From Morella rubra (Eukaryota > Streptophyta > Magnoliopsida > Fagales > Myricaceae): a stretch of DNA of 64,000 bases. The notes beneath the pieces were generated by a model that worked only from the letters and a program-made list of their open reading frames with translations, was not told where the DNA came from and made no database searches. Both the position numbers and the translations under genes were made by a program. Location of the stretch: the NCBI GenBank assembly GCA_003952965.2, contig CM025850.1, positions 18,166,376 through 18,230,375 of the forward strand. The letters run 5' to 3'. Below are positions 44,398 through 52,944 of the stretch, one piece after another (position 1 is the first letter of the stretch; each line of letters begins with the position of its first letter).

Positions 44398-47300
44398 GAT
44401 GTTTTTCAACTTTGATCCGTTTCTTTTCAAAAAAAATTTCAAATTCTGTTTTTCAAAGCTTGAACATATTCTTCTGAAAATATTCTTAGTGTTTCAAAAC
44501 TTTCTTTGATTATGTCAAAATTAGTTTTTTCTACATGGTGGTAAAGCTGGTTTTTAAACCGAGAAATCAAGGTGTTATTTTTTCCTTCACAACACTTTCT
44601 TTTGAATAATGTTTTATAATGTTTCTATGATTTCCAAGAGAAAGGGTTAAGGTGTTTCATATCATGTATGATATGTATGGGCATTGACATGAGACATGCA
44701 TATTTAACTTCTTCTTTAGAAAGGGTTGGTTGAGGTTCAAATATGGTTAAGGTGTTGCATATCATGAATATATGTATGGGCGTTGACATGAGACATGCAT
44801 ACTTAACTTGTACTATGAAGAGGTGATAGTACTGTGCACAAGAGGATGTGTCCACTTATTGTGGCATCCTGGCCGCTCCGTCATCCGCGGAAAGATCCTT
44901 TGTTAGGGTATTTCACTCTCGGAGTGAGACCGTATTGTACTCTGGGAGTACTGCTGCAAAGATATGGAGGTTACATATATCACTCTGGCCCAATGATTCA
45001 CTTTGGGAGTGAGAGGAGTGATGGTTGAAAATTGAATTGATCATTATTACAAAATTGAGTCTTTTCCTTTTTTTTCACCTTTTGTTATTGCATTGATGAA
45101 CGAGTTTCTTCAATGTCTTTCTTTTCATGCTATCTGCTATCTGTTTTACTAACCACTGGCTTTACTGAGTCATTTGGACTCACCTTTGTTTGTTAAATGC
45201 TTTGAGCAGATGTTTGAAGTGTTCTTAAGAGAATTCTCGAAGGCTATAAGCCATGGTCAGAATATTTTGCAGTTAACATTTTGTGTTTGGGTTATCAAAG
45301 ACTTAGACGTGTTGATTGAAGGCCGTGTGTAATAGCCTGGACCGTCAAGACCTCAAGCGTTGTCTTATAGTAATAGATAAAGCCATTAAAACTGAGGTTA
45401 CGGGCAAAGAGAGGATCGTTAAAGTAATAAGATACTAAGCAAAACCCGAGTAGAACCTTTTATTAATACCGAAGTATTACAAAAGAGAACCAAACTTCTT
45501 ATAATGTACATACTAAAGTACAAAAAAAAAACTACAGCGAAAGACTAAGAAAGCATAAAACTGAAGATCTCTAATCCCCGCCATCAAAGTCACTCAAGTC
45601 GGAATACATTGACATAGTCATTCGAGTTCGAGGTAATCCACCTATGGGCCAGAGTGAATCACTGGGCCAAAGTGATATATGTAACCTCCGTATCTTTGCG
45701 GCATTACTCCCAGAGTTGTATTCGGCATTACTCCCAGAGTAGAATACGGTATCCTGATAGAGGATCTTTCCGCGTACGACGGAGCGGCCAGGATGCCACA
45801 ACAAGTGAACACATCCTCTTGTGCACAGTACTGTCACGTCTTCACAGTATTACGTTAAGTATGCATGTCTCATGTCAACGCCCATACATATCATTCATGA
45901 TATACAACACCTTAACACACTTGAACCTCAACCACATCCCTTTCCAAAGTACAAGATTAAGTATGCATGTCTCATGTCAACGCCTATACATCTCATTTGT
46001 GATATGCAACACCTTAACCCTTCCTTTGGAAAGCATAGAAACATGATAAAACATTATTCAAAAGAAAGTGTTGTGAAGGAAAAACAACACCTTGATTTCT
46101 CGGTTAAAAACCGCTTAATCACCACGTAGAAAACACCTAATTTTGACATAAAGAGTTTTGAAATCACAAGGAATATTCAAAAGAATATGTTCAAGCTTTG
46201 AAAAAACTTTTGGGAAAATTTTTGAAAAGAAACAAATGAAATTGAAAAACAACTTGAAAACGAATCGAAATTTGAAAATAATACTTTTTCGAAATGAAGA
46301 GCTTGTTCTTCGTCAAGAACACGAAGAACACTATGAAGAACATGAAGAATAGGAAGAATAGAAAGAATGAAACAACATCAAGAGATGCTAGAATAAGAAA
46401 TACAAGAGATTCACACAAATCATCTTGAAAAATTTTGAATCGAAATCAAAGATAACCAACTAAACTTTACCTCTAATTGAGTTGATCTTCACTAACTTCA
46501 CTAAGCATTTTCTTCCTTCTTCCTTCTACTTCACTTCACTTCACTTCTAATCTCAAGCTTAACTCACAATTTTGATGAGTGGTGTAAGCTAAATGGCCGA
46601 CCCCCTATTTATAGGCAAACTCGGCTTGTCACATTTCGACACGTGTCCGACTAGCTTCGATGACTCAAAAGGCTATTTGACCACACGTTGACACCCAGCA
46701 ACCCCAAGCTGCTGCAAAGAGCACACCTATGGCCGAAATTCTCCCTATAGCTTGGTGAGTGCTGCCTAGGTCCAATGGTTGTCGACACCTCGAGCTACCT
46801 AGGTTATAGCCTTTATCGTCATGCTTTCTGCTTGATTTGTAGTGCTTCTAGCCTCAATTCGTCGTGCTTCCTAGCATCACATGTGTCACTCTCTAGGGCA
46901 GCCGAAATTTTCATTTCTTAATGGCTAAGTCTTGCTAATTGCTTCACTAATCCATGATGATCGCTAAACAACCTACTTGCTTCCAAATCAACCTATTGTT
47001 CCGAAAAATAAAAAGTCTCCAAATTTGAACCATAAACTCGTGGATAATCTCCCAACATATTAAAAGAATAAAAATCATGTGGTTCGATTTTTGAGACAAA
47101 AACATCCTACTAGCTTAAAAAATTAAATTGATCCAATACGTGCTCCTCAACATCCTGAACAACAACTCAGTTACATGTGAACTTCAAATCTCATTTAATC
47201 ATGTCCTAAACAAGGTTTTAAATTTAGTACATCAAGTACTAATTAATCTCACTTAGTCACTAAGTACCCCCTAATGTACTACTAGCCAAAACAAACAATA

Positions 47301-47662
47301 TACATGTTATGCTAAAAACTCGAGGTATGACACCGTGGTCATTGGTGGATAACCCTGAACTCTGACGACTTTGTCGACCTATCAGATATAGGTGACTCTA
47401 AAGACGAGAACTAGGATTCTCTAGTTTCTTCTGTCATAGTTAGTCTTCCGCTGTAGTTTCCTTTATGTACTTTTTGTAGTATGTACATTAAACGAAGTTG
47501 GTTCTCTTTTGTTGTACTACGGTATGAATAAAAGGTTCTGATCGTGTTTTGCTTAGTATCCTGTTGCTTTAACAATCCTCCTAATGGTCGTAACCTCATT
47601 TCAATAGCAGTGTCCATTACTATAAGACAGGGCTTGAGGTCTTCACGATCTGGGCTATTGCA
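44398..47662 (+). repeat. Truncated 3' LTR of the nested retrotransposon
   Basis: It picks up at the equivalent of 5'-LTR position 41104 (GTTTTTCAACTTTGATCCG) and ends at GGGCTATTGCA. It lacks the MITE and is interrupted by the inverted solo LTR 45328-47332. About 1.05 kb of its 5' part is deleted. Confidence 0.8.
45328..47332 (-). mobile_element. Inverted solo LTR with CCGTG target duplication
   Basis: It begins TGTAATAGCCTGGACCG, the reverse complement of the family's LTR end, and finishes CTCGAGGTATGACA, the reverse complement of its start. Flanks are CCGTG at 45323-45327 and 47333-47337. At 2005 bp it is close to a full LTR, with no internal sequence, so it is a solo LTR that inserted in reverse into a sister element's 3' LTR. 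Confidence 0.9.
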
Positions 47663-47689
47663 TATTGTATTCGGTTCAGTTGAAAAGGG

Positions 47690-47955
47690 TGCAACAAACT
47701 TCTTCTTTTTTCTCTTGCCCAAGAGACATAGGTGCAGGTTGACTGTGGAACCATTGAGGCTGGTTCATCCCCATATCTCGAAATAGTGGATGCATAGATA
47801 TTCATATACCTCTTGCGGTTGGCCATTCTCTCCAATTTCGGATCAACATGTACCCTTGATGTGGAACCTAGATGCTCTTCATCTCTCCACTCTAAAGTCC
47901 AAATATTAAGTACCCCCCCGTTGTCTGCTCGAATCATATTACCTACACAATCCAA
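47690..47955 (-). other. Coding-like segment of unknown identity in the TIR element
   Basis: A minus-strand frame reads DEEHLGSTSRVHVDPKLERM, then ANRKRYMNIYASTISRYGDE, with balanced, hydrophilic, protein-like composition. It lies between the nested LTR element and the right TIR, in the same captured-sequence compartment as the PPR fragment. I do not recognise the family. It may be a second captured host gene or a chance frame. Confidence 0.35.
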
Positions 47956-48189
47956 CTATACAATTGAGACAAACAAAAATCTAACGGAATCCATATATGA
48001 AGAGAGCCAACATACGAAATAAAGACTTTGACAAACTGTCCTGTTTTGAGGTACTAGAAAACCCTTTCTATTAATATTTGGACAAATACCACCCTCAATA
48101 GCTTCCATTTATCAAGGAATTAGAAGAGGAAATGTGGTGATTTAGCTGCCTAGCCGAGCCGTCCCTTTTAATATATTCGACTCACACGC

Positions 48190-48252
48190 TTAGGACTGTT
48201 AGATTATAGTGTTCAACTTTTGACTGTGACTTTTGATATCTTCGAAATTCCC
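48190..48252 (-). repeat. Right terminal inverted repeat of the PPR-carrying element
   Basis: Inverse copy of 38708-38770. A second GAGGGAATTTG lies just outside at 48259-48269, producing a small palindrome at the boundary and making the exact end ambiguous by a few bases. Confidence 0.75.
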
Positions 48253-48879
48253 TCTATTAGAGGGAATTTGTTCCCTACTTTTACTAGGGCATTCTCTGAG
48301 TTATTCAACCTACAGGGTACCTAATTGTCCTATACAACTAGGGCTGCACAACTGGAAATCTCATCCAGTTTTTGGATCTGAATCCGGTCGGACCAGATTT
48401 CCGGTTATGCCTAAATTGAAGGACCAGACCAGACTACTTATAAGTGGTCTGGTTCAATCCGATCCGATTGGACCACTTATAAGTGGTCCAGACTGGTTTT
48501 ATTTTTTATTTTTTTTGCATAATATTTATAACACCCTAGATCTCCAAATTTATTATGATTCATTAAAAAATAAAATGTCTTTAATGAGTTACCAAATATA
48601 TTATGAAATTAAAACCTTATTAAATTGATCGAAATAAATTTTCATTGATAGATTTCCAAATACATCAATTGCAAATAAAAATTCCATCAATAAATTTTCA
48701 AATACATTGTTATCAATTATAAAATAAAATATTTATTAATTAATTAGTTGACTATATATTCAAAGAAACCATCAATATTAATTAATAGACATTTTAAAAT
48801 TATCCTTCAATATGAGAGATAGTCAATCCAAAATTGATTTTGTTTCCATTTGAATCTTTAAATGCAAATTTTCGTGAAT

Positions 48880-49870
48880 CATAGAAACGAATATCCCCTA
48901 AGAATTGTTGGTGATAGGGAGAGAGTTTTTAGGTGAGATTTTGTTTCCATTTAAATTTGAATTTTCTCAACTCTCTCTTTAAATGCAAATTGGGAATTTA
49001 AATGTAAATTAAGAATTGTTGGGTAATAGAGATAGAATTTTTAGGTGAGATTTTATTTCCCTTTGAATTTGAATTTGAATTCCGCAATTCTCTCTTTAAA
49101 TTTAGAAATTGTTAATTTGTTAGTAACTTTAGTCTTTGAGTGATAAATGGCAATTGACAACCCTCTCTCTCCCACTACCCCTCTTGGCTCTCTCTCACTC
49201 TCCCTCTCTTTAAATGCAAATTAAGAATTTAAATTGTTGGGTAATAGATAGAGAATTTTTAGGTGAGATTTTATTTCCCTTTGAATTTGAATTACCCTAT
49301 TCTCTCTTTAAATTTAGAAATTGTTAATTTGTTAGGAACTTTAGCCTTTGAGTGATAAATGACAATTGACAACCCTCTCTCTCCCACTACCCCTCTCGGC
49401 TCTCTCTCATTCTCCCTCTCTTTAAATGCAAACTAAGAATTTAAATGTAAATTAAGAATTGTTGGGTAATAGAGAGAGAATTTTTAGGTGAGATTTTATT
49501 TCCATTTGAATTTGAATTTGAATTTGAATTCCCTAATTCTTTCTTTAAATTTAGAAACTATTAATTTGTTAGGAACTTTTCTCTCTCCCACTAGGCCACT
49601 ACCCCCCTCGGCTCTCTCTCACTCTCACTCTCACTCTCTTTAAATGCAAATTAAGAATTTAAATATAAATTAAGAATTGTTGAGTAATAAGGATAGAATT
49701 TTTAGGTGAGATTTTATTTCCATTTCCATTTGAATTTGAATTTGAATTCCCTAATTCTCTCTTTAAATTTGGAAATTATTAATTTGTTAGAAACTTTAGT
49801 CTTTGGTGATAAATGATAAGGAGATCATTTTTATAAATTAAATTCCTCAGCTCTATCTCTCCCTCTCTCT
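48880..49870. repeat. Tandem array (about 220-bp unit) inside the hAT element
   Basis: Recurring landmarks are AATTGTTGG(G/T)(T/G)(A/T)ATAG near 48904, 49015, 49237 and 49457, with AATTGTTGAGTAATA near 49675, each followed by TTTTTAGGTGAGATTTT. Further landmarks are CTCTCTTTAAATTTAGAAA and CCACTACCCCTCTCGGCTC. Three to four units of about 217-226 bp plus a shorter first unit are present, with internal GAATTT and CT microsatellites. Confidence 0.75.
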
Positions 49871-49879
49871 CCCACTACC

Positions 49880-50065
49880 CCTCTCGGCTCCCTCTCCCTC
49901 TCTTTCACGTTTCACTTCTCTCTCTCCCTCTCTCTCGCCTCTTTCTCTCTCTCTCTCCCCAGCACCTCTCTCTCTCTCTCCAACACCTCTCTCGCTTCCT
50001 TCTCTCTCTCCCTCTCTCTTTTCTCTATCTCCTTCTCCACCGCACCTCTCTCTCTTTTCTCTAGT
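49880..50065. repeat. CT-rich microsatellite tract
   Basis: Nearly uninterrupted CTCTCT/CCCTCT sequence with occasional CGC and CAC interruptions, at the right side of the hAT element's interior. Confidence 0.85.
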
Positions 50066-50239
50066 TTTAAGTTTGTATAAAAAAAATTAAAAAAAATATT
50101 TATTATTTATATTAATAAATCCAGTCCAGACCAGCTCCCAAAAGGCCTGGACCGGACCGGACCAGATATAACCAGTTTTTCAAATTTGGTCCGATCCGGT
50201 CCGGTCTACAGTCCGATTTTGTTCGCCCTATATACAACT

Positions 50240-51000
50240 ACATATCACCCTTAATTTGACGGTCAAATCGAGATTGTGAATAAATGACTACAACAATAAC
50301 TGAGATGTTACATTAGTGATAAAACTGCCTATTGGAGTAAGCGGTTACCTATGGCTGAATGGTGGTATAATACCAACCATCATGCGTCTACGGGTATAAC
50401 TCCATATGAGGCTGTGTAGAGGTTTCCTCCCCCTAAACTAGTATAGTATGTCAAAGGGATTATAGCTATTCATGCACCTGATGTTGAATTGAAAAGCAGA
50501 GACAAAAGTTTTGCTATGCTCAAACACAACTTACTTAAGGGTTAGGTTCGCTTGAAGTAGCAGTATGACAAGCATCACAAAAACATGCATTTCAATGTGG
50601 GTGACTATGTTTATCTATGATTATAACCATACAGACAAGCAAGCATAGCATTCCAAAAGAATATGAAACTGTCTCCTAGGTTTTATGGTCCGTATCGGAT
50701 CCTCCAACAAGTTAGACAACTTGCTTACAAGCTGGACCTTTCTTCAAAGACGAGAATGCATCTTATTTTCCATATTTTATATCTCAAGAAAAGATTAGGC
50801 TCAAATTTAACCATTGTTCCAACCTTACCTCCCATTAGTAATCTCGGTGAGATCCAACCAGAGCTCGAGAGGGTCCTCGTAAAGAGAATAAAAAAGGTGT
50901 CAAATGGAGTTATGATTGAAGTTGTAATCAAATGTAAGGGTTCAACAGAAGAAGATTCTACCTAGGAGGTACTGCATTGCCTTTGTCTTCTATATCCTTA
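50240..51000 (+). pseudogene. Gypsy pol remnant, second part (integrase C-terminus, chromodomain-like)
   Basis: After the hAT element, integrase resumes with AYWSKRLPMAEWWYN and HHASTGITPYEAV (about 50318-50417). The longest clean frame is 50663-50962. It contains MKLSPRFYGPYRILQQV, then LDLSSKTRMHLIFHILYLKK, the conserved integrase C-terminal fold of gypsy elements. It ends in IEVVIKCKGSTEEDST with a stop at the position of a conserved Trp codon. That last segment resembles a chromodomain (consensus LIKWKG..EEDSTWE). Several upstream stops show it is not functional. Confidence 0.8.
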
Positions 51001-51035
51001 CCATGTGGGCAAGGTGCTTTGAATTTGAGAAGTAT

Positions 51036-51729
51036 TGTAACAGTAGCATAGTTAAAATGAATAAAACAAGCTAATTGGAGCTGACGATTAGCTAAGGCGA
51101 GCTGACAGTAGTTGAGAATAATAAAGGGTGCGAAGTGGCAACTGGAGTTTGGGTGTGTTCTTGCTTGAATGATGTTAGGGTTACAACAAAAGGGTTGGAT
51201 GTGATTAGAAGAGAAAGGAGTCAGGATAACCGTTGGATTAGAATGGAAGAATCTTCTAGAAAGCGGTAGAAGCTGACGGGGAGAACAACTAGCTGATCAC
51301 ATGGGCTTTGCATTCTAACAATAGAGCGTTTTTTATGGGCTTTGCATTTTATGTTTGAGTGTTAAAATTTTACGGAGGTTAAAATTTTAGGATATTAAAT
51401 TTGGTGAAAAAGTGAAGAGAGAGATGATTTTTAATATTTATTATAGTGAAAAATAATGATTTGATAGGGAAAGAGAGATTATATTGTAATTTTTTATTAT
51501 GTTAAAATTTAAAAAGTGTAAAATTTTACACTTCAAACGCGCTATGATAGGCTAGGTAATTAGGTGGTTAAAACTGTTGAGTGTAATAAAAGGGGAGAAT
51601 GCATAACTGTAATGGGCATTGAAAAAAAATAGATTGACACAATTTCTAGAAGCTCGGCTTGCTCGAAAAGCCTTCTTAAATTTCCTTTACAATTTTTAGA
51701 AATTAATCATTAAATACAAACGTTTGTTA
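51036..51729 (+). repeat. 3' LTR of the gypsy element
   Basis: It starts TGTAACAGTAGCATAG and runs to about 51729, matching the 5' LTR except where a MITE (51353-51538) is inserted here and a plastid insert lies in the 5' copy. Divergence between the two LTRs is substantial, which indicates an old insertion. Confidence 0.75.
51353..51538. mobile_element. Small MITE in the 3' LTR
   Basis: About 185 bp with termini GTTTGAGTGTTAAAATTTTA and, inverse, GTTTGAAGTGTAAAATTTTA; AT-rich and non-coding. It is absent from the 5' LTR. A second member of the family lies at 61119-61347. Confidence 0.65.
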
Positions 51730-52940
51730 TTGAATGACCATCCTCCACCCTTAAGTCATAGTAGTCAAAATTGAAAAAAGTGAGCTAAGATCGCAAATCA
51801 ACGACAAGTTCAACCGTCGGGAATCATATGAAATGTCGATTACTCTGGCACTTTAGTATATTGGCAACTAACCCAACTATTATAGTGACGAGCACAGCCA
51901 GGGAAGACGAAAACTTGAACTATTACATAGCACACCCACAGAAGAGGGAAAATATCTATTCCACAGGCCCGTTTTCTTTTTCTAGTCTCATTTTGTCCCC
52001 CACTCAACTTAAAGCATAACCGAGTTAAGCCTCCTTTCTCCTTCACAAATCTATGTGCTCTGTTCCCTCTCTATTCTAAGTTAAGTTCTGATTTTTCTTG
52101 GCCCTGGCCCGTTGTGGAAGGGGCATGGAGTGGCTTGATATCTTCACTATAATTTCAATGGGCAAAAGGTGGAGCATTTATGGGAGTAATAGCACACAAG
52201 TAATCTTTTTGGTATGTGCCTATGAAAAATGAGCAATTGGTTTTTGGCTATTCCTCCCTAGGTTGACTTATTGTTTTTTGTATTTTTCTCGTGGTGTTGG
52301 TGAGATATAGAAGAAGTTAAGCTATTTGTTGGTGGTTAAGAAGCGTACACGAGAGCTTGTACAGCTGAGCAGTTATACTGCAGTTATACTACTGTTGCTG
52401 CAATTAACCATCTCTGTCTCTCCCCCATCTTATTTGTTTGGTTGGAATTACATCTGATTTTGTTTTTCCTTGGTATGGAATCTTGGTTCTATTAATGATT
52501 TTTATAGACGAAGGCCGACACTTTTGCGGCTTCTATGACTTCAAAACCTAGGTATGATTCTCTTCTATGATCACTGTGGAGTGCGTGCTTTTTCTATTTC
52601 ATTCGATTTGCAATCTATGACAATAAATACACCCAAAAAAATTTACATTACCAACAGAATGGAAATCTGAAGATAAATATAACCAAATACTACGATCGAT
52701 TTCCTCTTGGTTCTCCTGGTAAATACCCGCGTAGATTTGATTATTCCTATTGTGTTCTAGTTTTCAACATATAATAAGTTCAATTAATAACAGAGACTGG
52801 GTCAATCAGCTATATGTTACAAAGGAAATTTTGTTTGTTTTAGAATTAGAAGATAAAAAAATTACACCACTTTTTGAGCAATTGCATATGACAGTCTTGT
52901 TTGCTGCTTGCGAATTTCGTACCTTCTTGTTTGATTGGCT
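51730..52940. other. Gene-free region
   Basis: No supported gene. Some stretches (about 52080-52560) have a T-rich, intron- or leader-like composition, but no coding exon or domain was recognised. Confidence 0.45.
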
Positions 52941-52944
52941 ATTC

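Larger units (their letters stand above)
40049..47662 (+). mobile_element. Nested LTR retrotransposon with TATTG target duplication, pol deleted
   Basis: The element begins TGTCATACCCCGAG at 40049 and ends GGGCTATTGCA at 47662, flanked by TATTG on both sides (40044-40048 and 47663-47667). The 5' LTR (40049-42871) is followed by a tRNA-Met type primer site at 42874. Gag and part of protease follow. At about 44398 the coding sequence jumps straight into LTR sequence, so RT, RNase H, integrase and the first third of the 3' LTR are deleted. The 3' LTR remnant runs 44398-47662 and contains an inverted solo LTR of the same family (45328-47332). The Gag and CCHC text is of gypsy (Tekay/Del-like) style. 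Confidence 0.85.
38708..48252. mobile_element. Long-TIR element carrying a PPR gene fragment (Pack-MULE-like), split by an LTR element
   Basis: The left end reads GGGAATTTCGAAGATATCAA and continues through ACAGTCAAAAGTTTAACACT to CTAACGGTCCTAA (38708-38770). The same sequence in inverse orientation, with a few changes, lies at 48190-48252. The inverted arms are about 62 bp. The outer bases (TCTGAATGA left, TCTATTAGA right) are only partly alike, so a 9-bp target duplication is not clean. The right flank also repeats about 30 bp of the interrupted integrase. Excluding the LTR retrotransposon 40049-47662, the element is about 1.9 kb. It holds a PPR fragment (38990-39369) plus unidentified coding-like segments, with no transposase. 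Mutator-like origin is the best guess from arm length and gene capture; another TIR superfamily is possible. Confidence 0.65.
48339..50230. mobile_element. Non-autonomous hAT-type element with TATACAAC target duplication
   Basis: The left end is TAGGGCTGCACAACTGG and the right end is ...TTTTGTTCGCCCTA, giving a short imperfect inverted repeat starting TAGGGC. The 8-bp copies TATACAAC at 48331-48338 and 50231-50238 are the size made by hAT transposases. Subterminal GGTCCGGTCCGG / CCGGACCGGACC motifs occur at both ends. The 1892-bp interior has no transposase. It consists of tandem repeats and CT-rich microsatellites. It interrupts the gypsy integrase frame, whose reading resumes at TATACAACTACATATCACC. 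Confidence 0.88.
34483..51729 (+). mobile_element. Ty3/gypsy chromovirus-like LTR retrotransposon, decayed and multiply interrupted
   Basis: Related LTRs at 34483-35729 and 51036-51729 enclose, in order: a tRNA-Met type primer-binding site (35732), gag with a CCHC knuckle, protease, reverse transcriptase, RNase H, integrase, and a C-terminal chromodomain-like segment. The native element is split by a plastid-DNA insert in the 5' LTR, a long-TIR element at 38708-48252 within integrase, a hAT-type element at 48339-50230, and a MITE in the 3' LTR. Removing these leaves roughly 4.8 kb. Many in-frame stops show it is long dead. No clean target duplication was found. The chromovirus assignment rests on the degenerate VVIKCKGSTEEDST segment near 50917-50961. 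Confidence 0.8.
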
